DNA of 44,209 bases from JAVBNT01 sp031551355 (GTDB taxonomy: Bacteria; Vulcanimicrobiota; CADAWZ01). Positions within the stretch are counted from its first letter, which is position 1; every line of letters begins with the position of its first letter. Below the pieces are notes generated by a model that saw nothing but the letters and a program-made list of their open reading frames with translations, had not been told where the DNA came from and made no database searches. The stretch covers positions 1 through 44,209 of the forward strand of contig JAVBNT010000052.1 in NCBI GenBank assembly GCA_031551355.1, given 5' to 3'. Below are positions 1-7,365 of this stretch, piece by piece. The translations under genes were made by a program, and so were the position numbers.

Positions 1-2
1 CA

Positions 3-56
3 ATACTTTATAATGCACGTGAAGAATACAAATATGCCGTGGCCATTATCAAATGA
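3..56 (+). CDS. possible C-terminal end of a gene cut by the window edge
   Basis: Frame 3 is open from the window edge and ends in TGA at 54-56, giving a tail that reads LYNAREEYKYAVAIIK. The codon choice (GAA GAA, GCC GTG GCC) looks like the real genes further on. Only about 17 codons are visible, so no family can be named. Frame 1 is also open, to a TGA at 178-180, but its translation looks less protein-like. Which frame is real cannot be settled without upstream sequence. Confidence 0.25.
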   Translation: MLYNAREEYKYAVAIIK

Positions 57-406
57 TTTGCAAAAAAGAATTATCACTGTAAAAATACCGGATAGTTTTT
101 ATATGATGGGTATCAGCTATGTTAAATCAAGTTGCTCTAAGCTGCTCATATGCCTGATTGGTTATCTGATGACTTTTTGATTTTATCTCCGCATGGCTGC
201 AATTCTGTTGTTGCCGTCATGCATTATTTGCCCTTGCCCTTGTTTTTTATTATGTCGCCGCGTTTAGACAGGAACTTACCATTTTTTAGTGTGATTTTTA
301 AACTTACCGACTGTTTTGTATTGTCGTAATTTTTTGAGTTTTTTTGCACAGAAAAATAAAAATTAATTTTTACCGTATTGAAGCGAAATTTTTGTCGCAT
401 CAGACC
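57..406. other. non-coding stretch at left edge
   Basis: AT-rich sequence between the possible truncated gene and the 3' end of the methyltransferase. I see no convincing open frame with a ribosome binding site, no clear intrinsic terminator and no repeat shared with the rest of the window. Confidence 0.4.
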
Positions 407-1204
407 CTAAAACTCCTGTTTTCTGGCAAACACGATCATATGCGGCGATATTGCGCTGTAATCATTTCCCTCATAATCCCCGAAAACGGATTCAAGTTCA
501 AAACCGTTGTTCTCAAGCAGAGAATTCATTTCACTCAAGGTATAAAGTCTGATGGAGTTGTAGGGTTCCGTTGTCTTTTCACCGCTTTTCATATCCATAA
601 ATTCGCTTCTAACGTTATACCTGCCGCCGAATAGATCAAATGAATAGCTTGTACAAGACATGATTCCGTTTTTCTCTTGCCACTTTTTGCCGGGACCGAT
701 CTGAAAACTTAATTTTTCTACAATCTGTTCCCTGTTATCACTGCTGATTACAAACGTTCCTCCGGGAACAAGTGCTTCCGAGATCAACTGTATAAGATGC
801 AGTGCGTTGTGTTCGGAAAGAAGGCCGAATGTGTTGTTCAGACAAGTTACCAGTGCCGCCTGGGATGAGCATTCAAGATCCATAAAGTCCTGCTGTGAAA
901 TCGATGGCGAGACGTTTTTAAGTCTGGCTATTTCTTCAGCATACTTAAGTGCAAAAGAGCTGATATCCACGCCGATTGAATTTATTCCGCAATACTCAAA
1001 AGCCGCAATATGTGCTCCGATACCGCAGCCAAGATCGATCGAAAGATTTGTGCCAGGCGGTAAGCCGGCCTTTTCGGCAATGAAAAGACCTTCCAGAAAG
1101 AGTTCTTCCAGTCTTTCTATGCGTTCTTTCAAGTATATTTTTTCCCATCTGGTGCCGGTCCCCCAGGGAATCTCGTCACGGATGGGCAGCTCTTCCGATA
1201 GCAT
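407..1204 (-). CDS. class I SAM-dependent methyltransferase
   Basis: Soluble methyltransferase of 265 residues with a Rossmann-type SAM fold. Motif I is at residues 56-64 (IDLGCGIG), the acidic residue ending strand 2 is D80 (VDIS), a motif resembling the SAM adenine contact is near 104-110 (QQDFMDL), and a motif II-like strand is near 117-129. The start is supported by AGGA about 10 nt upstream of the ATG at 1204. It is divergent from the CsgG-like genes, with a 169 bp spacer. The substrate cannot be told: the N-terminal 50 residues and C-terminal beta region match no named methyltransferase I recognise. The general class is secure from motif I. Confidence 0.85.
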   Translation of the reverse strand: MLSEELPIRDEIPWGTGTRWEKIYLKERIERLEELFLEGLFIAEKAGLPPGTNLSIDLGCGIGAHIAAFEYCGINSIGVDISSFALKYAEEIARLKNVSPSISQQDFMDLECSSQAALVTCLNNTFGLLSEHNALHLIQLISEALVPGGTFVISSDNREQIVEKLSFQIGPGKKWQEKNGIMSCTSYSFDLFGGRYNVRSEFMDMKSGEKTTEPYNSIRLYTLSEMNSLLENNGFELESVFGDYEGNDYSAISPHMIVFARKQEF

Positions 1205-1373
1205 TTGTCTAACATCCTGTTTATGTGATTTTTTTATAAATTTCTAGCTGGTCATGTCAACTCCTTTATTAATACTTTTAGTAAATTGTTTATTGTTATG
1301 TATGGAGGATTTGCAAAAGGAAGATCGAATTATTTTCTTTTGTCAGATAATATAGAGGAGGGATTGTTTTATT

Positions 1374-2330
1374 ATGATGAATAAGGTTGTTTATTTATGT
1401 CTTGCCTTTGTTTTGGTGCTTTTTTCGGCGTGCTATGCCCAGACGGAAAAAAGAATTGCCATAATGGATTTGAGCAGTGCCCAGAATATAAATAATTGGT
1501 GGTCTGCTTATAGCTGGGGTTCCAGCTTTGAACCGGGAAAATCCATTTCGGCGGCATTGACTTCAAAGCTTGTGAATTCTCCCAAATATATGGTTCTTGA
1601 CAGAGAAAATCTGGATCTGATAATGAGAGAACAGGGGCTCGGTCAGTCAGGGGCTGTAAGTCCGGAAACCGCTGTGGAAATAGGCAAGCTGCTGGGTGTC
1701 AGATATATTATTACCGGTATGGTTACTGAATTTGATCTCGTTAATACCGGAGGTAGCGGAGGAGTCAGAGTGCCAATAAGCGGCTATCGCCTTGGGCTTG
1801 GCGGTAAAGGCAGTGACAGGGTCAGAGTTTCGTGTGAAATAAAGGTTACCGATGTTGAAACGGGTATGATAACAAGTGCTTTGTCGAGCAGAAAAGAAAT
1901 CGCTACCGGTTCGGCAGGGCTTGCCGGTTTTTATAAAGGATATGAATTCAGCGGAAAAGGCGGTGAGCTTCCATCGTCAGGTCTTGGTAAAGGTATTTAT
2001 GAAGTGGCTTCCGATCTTGCCGCTCAGCTTGAAACAGCCCAATTTAAGGAAATTGCGGTAAAACCCAAGCTTGAAGGATATGTTATCGATAGCGAAGGCG
2101 ATAAAGTTTTTATCAATTTGACTCAAAAAGACGGTCTTGTCAAAAATACTGTTTTTAAGGTAATGAGAAGCAAGCAGGTTAAGGATCCGAGAACGGGTAA
2201 AATCACAAACCTTGACAGAACGGTCACGGAAATAAAGGTTATTAGTGTCGGTGAATCTTCTTCCGAATGCCAGATTATGGGCAGTACCGGGGAGGCGGTG
2301 CAGGCTAATGACACGGTTCGGCAAAAATAA
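1374..2330 (+). CDS. CsgG-family exported protein, copy 1
   Basis: Exported protein of 318 residues resembling CsgG, the curli secretion pore. The signal segment is residues 1-23. It could end at a lipobox-like FSAC (C20) or at a signal peptidase I site CYA/Q. The CsgG-like domain spans about 26-225 and includes the family signature VTDVETGMI at 158-166. A C-terminal beta domain (235-318, with INLTQKDGLVKNTVF and DPRTGK) resembles the FlgT C-terminal domain. Residues 42-55 form an aromatic motif, WWSAYSWGSSFEPG, shared with the next two genes. GAGGAGG at 1355-1361 sits 12 nt before the ATG. No curli subunit genes lie nearby, so a curli role is not implied; an oligomeric outer-membrane or periplasmic assembly is an inference. 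Confidence 0.85.
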   Translation: MMNKVVYLCLAFVLVLFSACYAQTEKRIAIMDLSSAQNINNWWSAYSWGSSFEPGKSISAALTSKLVNSPKYMVLDRENLDLIMREQGLGQSGAVSPETAVEIGKLLGVRYIITGMVTEFDLVNTGGSGGVRVPISGYRLGLGGKGSDRVRVSCEIKVTDVETGMITSALSSRKEIATGSAGLAGFYKGYEFSGKGGELPSSGLGKGIYEVASDLAAQLETAQFKEIAVKPKLEGYVIDSEGDKVFINLTQKDGLVKNTVFKVMRSKQVKDPRTGKITNLDRTVTEIKVISVGESSSECQIMGSTGEAVQANDTVRQK

Positions 2331-2356
2331 TCCTACAGATTTTATATAATGTTAAG

Positions 2357-2395
2357 AGGGTGTTCCGTTAAGAAAAAACGGGGCGCCCTATTTTT
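2357..2395 (+). terminator. intrinsic terminator after CsgG-like copy 1
   Basis: A 13-bp stem (2357-2369 with 2377-2389, a few G-U pairs) and a 7-nt loop are followed by TTTTT at 2391-2395. It separates the first and second CsgG-like genes into different transcripts. Confidence 0.8.
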
Positions 2396-2496
2396 ATTAA
2401 TAATAGAATATTGAGGCAGTCCTTTTATGCTGCATTATTTCCAGGTAATGCAGGGAGCCGGCAAACGCTTGAATAAGGCTGTGTGTCAGCGCAAAT

Positions 2497-2525
2497 TTGA
2501 AATGAATCTTTCTTTATGATATACT
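2497..2525 (+). promoter_or_regulatory. sigma-70-type promoter for CsgG-like copy 2
   Basis: TTGAAA (2497-2502) and TATACT (2520-2525) are separated by exactly 17 bp, each one base from consensus. Transcription would start near 2532, inside the hairpin noted at 2529-2568. Confidence 0.55.
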
Positions 2526-2528
2526 GTT

Positions 2529-2568
2529 ATATGCAAAGAGTGTTTTTTTAATATGTCTCTTTGCATAT
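2529..2568 (+). promoter_or_regulatory. 5' UTR hairpin upstream of CsgG-like copy 2
   Basis: A perfect 12-bp stem (2529-2540 with 2557-2568) encloses a T-rich 16-nt loop. It would lie at the extreme 5' end of the transcript made from the promoter at 2497-2525 and stops 14 nt before the ribosome binding site. It could stabilise the mRNA. The T-run lies in the loop rather than after the stem, so it does not look like a terminator. Confidence 0.5.
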
Positions 2569-2597
2569 ATGTCAGGGTAGAGAGAGGAGTGATTTGT

Positions 2598-3605
2598 TTG
2601 AAAAATATAAAAACCGTTCTTCTTCTCATCGTTGCAGTATTTTTTCTTTCATCATATGCTTGGGCGCAAAAAAACGGGTATAGTGCAATATTGCCTGTGC
2701 AGACAGGAACAAACGTTAAAAACTGGTGGGTACAGTATAATTGGGGGAGCAATTTTGATCCGGGAGAAGCTGTTTCCGCAGCATTGAATTCCAGACTTTC
2801 AGGCAACTCAAAATATGTTTTCGTTGATAGCAACAAGGTTGGTTCGATTATCGGGAGTCGCTATAGAAATGCCGTATTGACTGATGACGAGGCTGTCAGA
2901 CTGGGAAAATCAACCGGGGCAAGATATGTTGTAAAAGGCAATATTACAGAGTTTGACTTAACGGATGACGGACGTATAAACATTCCTATCGGTGATATCA
3001 AAATCGGCTTTGGCAGCAAAGGCGAGGGTAAGGTGAGGATTTTGTGCGGGCTTGATGTGCTTGATGTTGCTACCGGCAGTCTTGTGGGCTCGGTTTCCAG
3101 CAGAAGGGAACTCTCGTTTAATTCCTCGGTGCTTGGTTCTCTTTATGACCGTAATGATTTCAAAAACAACGGTAATGCTTCCTCGGTTCTCGGTAAAGGT
3201 ATCTATGAGGTGGTGGACGAACTGGCCTCTCAACTGGACAGACTTAATCTTAATTACGGTGTAGAATCTTATGAATCGGAAACATACGATTCCTCAGGAA
3301 AACTTAGCGGCTATATCGTGGATGTGGATCGTAACAGGGTTTATATCAACCTTTCCGCAAGGGATGGTTTGTCGAAAAATGATGTTCTTTACGTGATGAA
3401 AACGGAACGGATAAGAGACCCTAAGACCGGCAGAATGACTACAATCGATAAAATTGCTGCCGAGCTTAAAGTTCTTAATATCGGCAGAAATTCCAGTGAA
3501 TGTAAAGTCGTAAGCAGGAAAAATAAAAATAATAACTATGGAAATAAAAAATACGGTTCTTATGATGACGTTATCAAACGCGGCGACCGTGTTGTACGCA
3601 AATAA
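2598..3605 (+). CDS. CsgG-family exported protein, copy 2
   Basis: Exported CsgG-like protein of 335 residues. I place the start at TTG 2598, because AGAGGAG at 2583-2589 lies 8 nt upstream and the signal peptide then begins correctly (MKNIKTVLLLIVAVFFLSSY, cleavage after AWA). The in-frame ATG at 2553 lies inside the upstream hairpin and would add a non-signal extension. The order is signal peptide, CsgG-like domain with the NWWVQYNWGSNFDPG motif near 42-56, then the FlgT_C-like C-terminal domain (VYINLSARDGLSKND, DPKTGR). There is no cysteine at the end of the signal peptide, so it is not a lipoprotein, unlike E. coli CsgG. An Asn/Lys-rich insertion near the C-terminus is unique to this copy. 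Confidence 0.8.
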   Translation: MKNIKTVLLLIVAVFFLSSYAWAQKNGYSAILPVQTGTNVKNWWVQYNWGSNFDPGEAVSAALNSRLSGNSKYVFVDSNKVGSIIGSRYRNAVLTDDEAVRLGKSTGARYVVKGNITEFDLTDDGRINIPIGDIKIGFGSKGEGKVRILCGLDVLDVATGSLVGSVSSRRELSFNSSVLGSLYDRNDFKNNGNASSVLGKGIYEVVDELASQLDRLNLNYGVESYESETYDSSGKLSGYIVDVDRNRVYINLSARDGLSKNDVLYVMKTERIRDPKTGRMTTIDKIAAELKVLNIGRNSSECKVVSRKNKNNNYGNKKYGSYDDVIKRGDRVVRK

Positions 3606-3645
3606 GTTTTTTTTGAGATTTTGTGAACGATTATTTTAGTTTTGG

Positions 3646-3692
3646 AAGCTTTTTCGCAGTATTTCATCAATGTACTGTGAGAAAGCTTTTTT
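3646..3692 (+). terminator. intrinsic terminator after CsgG-like copy 2
   Basis: A 16-bp stem (3646-3661 with 3673-3688, two G-U pairs) and 11-nt loop run into a T-tract at 3687-3692. Confidence 0.8.
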
Positions 3693-3769
3693 AATGAGAA
3701 GCCCAATGTTTATATTTCTTATTCAATCATCGAAACTTCGTTTCAAGCGATCTATTGGGAGGGGGATTC

Positions 3770-4726
3770 ATGAAGTTGATTAAAATTACTTTTTGGGTAT
3801 TGTTGTTTATGATTTTTATTATGTCCGTCGTCTATTCCGGCCCGCCCCGTTCCGTTGCTGTGATGCCGATAAAAAATCCTAACCCTTGCGATTATTGGTG
3901 GAAACCATACAGTTGGGGAGCTAATTTTGAACCGGGGGAGGCCGTTACGGCGGTTTTGACGGGAATTCTTTCACAATCATCCAACTATTTACTTTTGGAC
4001 CGGGAAAATATGAACACTATACTTAAAGAGCATAATTTGGCTATCTCAGGCATTGCTGATCCGGTGTCGGCTGCCGAAGCCGGTCGGCTTTTAGGGGTTA
4101 GGTATATCATTACGGGAATGGTCACTGAATTTGATCTGGTGAATACCGGAGGCCGCGGACGTATTGTCCTGCCTTTGGCCGGTTATAGGTTTGGAATAGG
4201 GGGCAAGGGAAGTGACAGAGTGCGTGTGGCCTGTGAAATAAAGGTTACGGATGTTGAGACCGGGCTTATTGTCGCTACTCTTTCGAGCCGTAAAGAAATA
4301 TCGTCCGATTCTTTTGGCTTAGAGGGGTATTATATGGGCTATGAAATCGGCGGGCTTGGAGGAGAATTGCCCAGTTCGGCCATGGGCAAGGGGATATACG
4401 ATCTTGCGGATGATCTGGCGGGTAAACTTTCCTCCGCACAGTTTAAGGACGTCGCTTTGAAGCCCAAATTTAAAGGGTACATAGTTTATTGTGATTACGG
4501 TTGTGTATTTATCAACCTGTCGAAAAAAAACGGGCTTGTTAAAAATACTTTGTTTAAGGTTGTCAGGCCGCAAACGGTAAAAGATCCCAGGACCGGTAAA
4601 AATACCAGGCTTGAACGTACAATAGCTGAGATAAAGGTCGTGAATGTCGGTGAGACGTCCAGCGAGTGTATTGTTGTAGGCAATAATGGCGGAATAAAGA
4701 ACAGTGATGCGGTTGTCCAAAAGTAA
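3770..4726 (+). CDS. CsgG-family exported protein, copy 3
   Basis: Third CsgG-like paralogue, 318 residues, the same length as copy 1 and clearly closer to it than to copy 2 (shared YIITGMVTEFDLVNTGG and GKGSDRVRV stretches). The start is ATG 3770, behind the strong GGGAGGGGG at 3757-3765; an in-frame TTG at 3755 lies within that binding site. A hydrophobic signal covers residues 5-22 without a lipobox cysteine. The aromatic motif is at 43-56 (WWKPYSWGANFEPG), the CsgG signature VTDVETGLI follows, and the C-terminal FlgT_C-like domain covers roughly the last 85 residues. The function is probably related to that of copy 1; partners are unknown. Confidence 0.85.
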   Translation: MKLIKITFWVLLFMIFIMSVVYSGPPRSVAVMPIKNPNPCDYWWKPYSWGANFEPGEAVTAVLTGILSQSSNYLLLDRENMNTILKEHNLAISGIADPVSAAEAGRLLGVRYIITGMVTEFDLVNTGGRGRIVLPLAGYRFGIGGKGSDRVRVACEIKVTDVETGLIVATLSSRKEISSDSFGLEGYYMGYEIGGLGGELPSSAMGKGIYDLADDLAGKLSSAQFKDVALKPKFKGYIVYCDYGCVFINLSKKNGLVKNTLFKVVRPQTVKDPRTGKNTRLERTIAEIKVVNVGETSSECIVVGNNGGIKNSDAVVQK

Positions 4727-4791
4727 AAATCAAAGCCCGAATAAATATTAACCAGCTAAAATAGTATACGGGAATTTCCGACAGATTTTTT

Positions 4792-4833
4792 GCTCCCGGG
4801 TTGCGACGAAAGCCCGGGAGCTTGCTTCTTTCC
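4792..4833 (+). terminator. probable terminator after CsgG-like copy 3
   Basis: A GC-rich stem (GCTCCCGGG at 4792-4800 with CCCGGGAGC at 4813-4821, extendable inward by two pairs) is followed by an imperfect T-rich tail (TTGCTTCTTT). It lies between convergent genes. The tail favours the plus strand. Confidence 0.5.
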
Positions 4834-4904
4834 GGAGATAATTACTTATTTATATTTCATAAAGGTTCTCTATCGCGTATGTTCAACGTGAGGCAACCGC
4901 TATT

Positions 4905-5600
4905 TTATTTTTTTGTCCAGCTCATATATTCACCTTCTACCGGCCGATCTTCTATTTGCAGGAACGATTCGATAACCTTTTCCAAAGCTTGGGCCTCGAC
5001 AACTTTATCAAAAACGCCTAATTTTATTATTTTATGATTGTCTGTTAATGCCCTGAGCTCAAAATTAATTCTGGTGTGTTTATTTCCGTGTTTATCTCTG
5101 TATTCAAATAAATTTCTCTTGCAGTAAAGCTGAATCAGGTTTTCAGAAAAAACTTGTTTATCGATGCTGAGTGGAAACGGCCGCTCTTTAACGGTCAGTA
5201 ATGTGTTGGAAACGATTGTCGTTGTTTTATTTATTATGCTGCCTAATATTGCATATATGGATGTTGTGTATAGAAGTAAGAGTATTATATCTATAATCCA
5301 TCGATCCGCATCGCCTCTGGGGAGAATTCCTGATAAAATATATGAAATCAGAATCAATGCTATTGTCAGACCGATGGCAATCAGCCAGTTACGCCATTGC
5401 TTTACTATAATTAAATTATTATTTTGAAGAAATAAGGAATAATTGTTAAGCATTGAGAACAACCTGACGTCAATATCAGACACATCTGTTTTTGCGGTTG
5501 ATCTTTCCTTTTCTTTTTCATATATACAGCCGCAGGAAGGACATTCGAGATACTCTTCCTTTTCAACAATTTCCCCGCCGCAGTTAGCGCACCTGTTCAT
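4905..5600 (-). CDS. zinc-ribbon membrane protein with PH-like C-terminal region
   Basis: Membrane protein of 231 residues. An N-terminal zinc ribbon (C4, C7, C20, C23) is followed by a linker, two transmembrane helices (about 72-93 and 101-122) and a C-terminal alternating-strand region ending in a helix (KVVEAQALEKVIESFLQ). This resembles the bacterial PH-like layout of the two paralogues at 12223-13513. The ATG at 5600 follows AGAGG by 9 nt. It is the last gene of a minus-strand set, with only 12 nt to the gene upstream. No enzymatic motif is visible. It may be a small signalling or scaffold membrane protein, but that is inference only. Confidence 0.65.
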   Translation of the reverse strand: MNRCANCGGEIVEKEEYLECPSCGCIYEKEKERSTAKTDVSDIDVRLFSMLNNYSLFLQNNNLIIVKQWRNWLIAIGLTIALILISYILSGILPRGDADRWIIDIILLLLYTTSIYAILGSIINKTTTIVSNTLLTVKERPFPLSIDKQVFSENLIQLYCKRNLFEYRDKHGNKHTRINFELRALTDNHKIIKLGVFDKVVEAQALEKVIESFLQIEDRPVEGEYMSWTKK

Positions 5601-5612
5601 AAATATGCCTCT

Positions 5613-6002
5613 TTATAGTATATCGCTTACGTTGTTGATGAATCCCATGCACTGCAGTAGCTGACTTACGGCAATGGCCATATTTTCCGGTGTTGGTTTG
5701 GCTATATAATTCTTCACCATATCAAGCATAGCATCGGTAAGCTCGATGGCGGCAATCGCGATCTCTACCCGATCGGCATTTTCATCATTTTTCTTTGCCC
5801 GCAGGCTTTCTCTGCTTTCCCTGATTTGTGCTGACAGAGCCGTATAGTATTTTTCCAGCAGTGATATGTCTGCTTTTCCGGTATGGACTGCCTCCAGAGC
5901 ACTCAGAAGCGAGTTAAATGCCGGGTTTTCAGGGTCTATCGGAGCACTTTCAAGCGAAACATCTCCGTATTGCTCTTTTATTTTAGAATTTAAGTCGGAC
6001 AT
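5613..6002 (-). CDS. small helical protein of unknown function
   Basis: Protein of 129 residues, predicted all-helical, acidic to neutral, with no signal peptide or membrane segment. AGGAG lies 8 nt before the ATG at 6002. It sits between the NlpC/P60-like gene (74 nt upstream, with a hairpin in the gap) and the zinc-ribbon membrane protein (12 nt downstream). I do not recognise a family. The operon position suggests a shared role with its neighbours. Confidence 0.65.
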   Translation of the reverse strand: MSDLNSKIKEQYGDVSLESAPIDPENPAFNSLLSALEAVHTGKADISLLEKYYTALSAQIRESRESLRAKKNDENADRVEIAIAAIELTDAMLDMVKNYIAKPTPENMAIAVSQLLQCMGFINNVSDIL

Positions 6003-6015
6003 TTTTATTCTCCTT

Positions 6016-6054
6016 TAAAAAGATAACAGCAGGCTGCTGTATGTGCCTGCTGTT
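6016..6054 (-). terminator. hairpin between the NlpC/P60-like gene and the 129-residue gene
   Basis: A perfect 10-bp stem (AACAGCAGGC at 6025-6034 with GCCTGCTGTT at 6045-6054) is followed on the minus strand by TCTTTTT and then immediately by the AAAGGAG of the next gene. It could act as a partial terminator or as an mRNA processing/stability element setting different levels for the two genes. A T-run on the other side means it could also work in the plus direction. Confidence 0.55.
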
Positions 6055-6076
6055 GATTTTTTTAGAATGTCGGTTT

Positions 6077-7063
6077 TTACGGATGACGGTAGAAAACTCC
6101 GCCGTTGTTGCCACTGTAATTATCTCTTGTGATTTCCTGGATACTGTCTCCGCCGTTGTTGGAGCCGATCAAGCTTATTTTACCGTTTACATTTTTTTCA
6201 ACCAATTCTACATGGCCTCTGGAATTATTCATCCAAACATCGCCTGGTCTTGCCTGTTCCCTTGGAACCTGAACCCAGCCTTTTTGCTGCAGTGTCTTTT
6301 CCATTTGTTTGACGTTTATTTCATGTTTGTCAAGCATTCCTGCATTCTGGAGGCATGACGATACAAAGTCGGCACAGTTGTTGTTTCTGCCGCCTGCTGC
6401 CTGGAAGTAAGGCATATCACCTTTTAAGCTATAGGAATCTCTTCCCAGATATTTTTGTGCCCAGCCCACTGCCGCAGCACCGCCCCCACCGCCGGGTGTT
6501 GCGCCGGAACCGCTGGTAGCTCCTGTCGTTCCTGCAGAACCGTAATTTCCATAATTTCCTGTGCCCATATTTATTGGGGAGCCATATCCGCCGCCGTAGC
6601 CGCCGCCACTGATACCATTCATTCCATTTCCGCAGCCCATACCGCCCATACCGCCGCCAAATCCGTTTTGACGCTGCATCATCATCATCATGAGCATCAT
6701 CATCATCATTTGCATCATTTGCTGTTGTTGCTGATATTGCTGCATTAAACCGCCGAACAAACTTCCGGCCTGATTACAGGAACCGCCAAATCCTGGCGTC
6801 ATTCCGCAACCCATACTGCTCATACCGTTGCCAAACAGATTTGCCATTGGGTTATTTTGACATCCCATTCCATACGAATCTCCTACTGCGGAGGAGATGC
6901 TGGCACAGTCCATATTGCCAAGATTCAGACCGATATTCAGGTTGAGTGATACTCCTCCTCCCATACCGAGAAGGTTTTGTAATCCGCCCATACCGGACAT
7001 ATTTTGCATACCGCCCATACCGCACATGTTGGACATTCCAGATAAAGAACTTAAAAAATTCAT
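6077..7063 (-). CDS. Met/Gly/Gln-rich protein with C-terminal NlpC/P60- or CHAP-like amidase domain
   Basis: Protein of 328 residues. Residues 1-195 are low complexity: GMGG-type repeats (15-36), a Gln run then a Met run (about 108-130), and Gly/Tyr/Ser-rich spacers. Residues 196-328 form a papain-like cell-wall hydrolase domain of the NlpC/P60 or CHAP (TIGR02594-like) type, with the probable nucleophile C230 in NNNCADFVSS, H284 in RGHVELV and a following polar N303 in GSNN. AGGAG precedes the ATG at 7063. No Sec signal peptide is visible, which is unexpected for a peptidoglycan hydrolase. The Gly/Met-rich head resembles self-assembling or harpin-like sequence, but composition alone cannot prove this. 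It leads a three-gene minus-strand operon. Confidence 0.7.
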   Translation of the reverse strand: MNFLSSLSGMSNMCGMGGMQNMSGMGGLQNLLGMGGGVSLNLNIGLNLGNMDCASISSAVGDSYGMGCQNNPMANLFGNGMSSMGCGMTPGFGGSCNQAGSLFGGLMQQYQQQQQMMQMMMMMLMMMMMQRQNGFGGGMGGMGCGNGMNGISGGGYGGGYGSPINMGTGNYGNYGSAGTTGATSGSGATPGGGGGAAAVGWAQKYLGRDSYSLKGDMPYFQAAGGRNNNCADFVSSCLQNAGMLDKHEINVKQMEKTLQQKGWVQVPREQARPGDVWMNNSRGHVELVEKNVNGKISLIGSNNGGDSIQEITRDNYSGNNGGVFYRHP

Positions 7064-7096
7064 GGCAATTCTCCTAACTATTTAATAATTTGTTTG

Positions 7097-7151
7097 CTAA
7101 GTAATTTGAAATTAGTTAATAGGATACATAGTTTCAAAAGAAATTACTTAG
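7097..7151 (-). promoter_or_regulatory. 5' UTR stem-loop of the NlpC/P60-like gene
   Basis: CTAAGTAATTTGAAA (7097-7111) pairs with TTTC (7132-7135) plus AAATTACTTAG (7141-7151), leaving a 5-nt bulge and a 20-nt loop. On the minus strand a TATAAT box at 7167-7172 lies just upstream, so the stem would sit within about ten bases of the transcript start. No clear -35 accompanies it. Confidence 0.4.
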
Positions 7152-7292
7152 AATGTTCTTGTTTATATTATACATTAAAGCGTCAAATATTGCGAATGAA
7201 GTTTTTGTTAAATATATAAAATTTTTGTTAACAATGTGAATAAAAAAAGAAAACTTTGTTCATATATATCCTGTCAATTTGGCGTGAAGGCA
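7152..7292. other. AT-rich divergent intergenic region
   Basis: Together with the flanking stem-loop and promoter this makes a 302-bp divergent spacer between the NlpC/P60-like gene and the transglutaminase-like pair. It contains the minus-strand TATAAT at 7167-7172 and two copies of TTTTTGTTAA, near 7203 and 7223. No open frame is supported. Confidence 0.4.
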
Positions 7293-7322
7293 TTGAATCG
7301 TCAATATAGAAATAATTATACT
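7293..7322 (+). promoter_or_regulatory. candidate promoter of the DUF3857/transglutaminase-like pair
   Basis: TTGAAT (7293-7298) and TATACT (7317-7322) with an 18-bp spacer, about 44 bp upstream of the ATG at 7366. Confidence 0.4.
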
Positions 7323-7365
7323 TCGATTAGCTGTAAATATTTTTTGAGAGGAAAGAACCGTACTT

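Noticed and set aside
1..180. Open frame 1 from the window edge to TGA at 178-180
   Set aside because: Its translation has atypical composition and mixed codons; frame 3, ending at 56, looks more like a true C-terminus. Neither can be confirmed from the window.
2553..2597. ATG at 2553 as the start of CsgG-like copy 2
   Set aside because: It lies within the 5' hairpin, has no ribosome site, and adds 15 residues in front of a good signal peptide. TTG 2598 has AGAGGAG at 8 nt.
1374..4726. The CsgG-like trio as a curli operon
   Set aside because: No CsgA/B amyloid subunits, CsgE, CsgF or CsgD are nearby, and the three genes are separated by terminators.
6455..6748. Histidine-rich plus-strand frame inside the low-complexity gene
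   Set aside because: His/Cys/Ala runs are the antisense of the Met/Gly repeats. No ribosome site.
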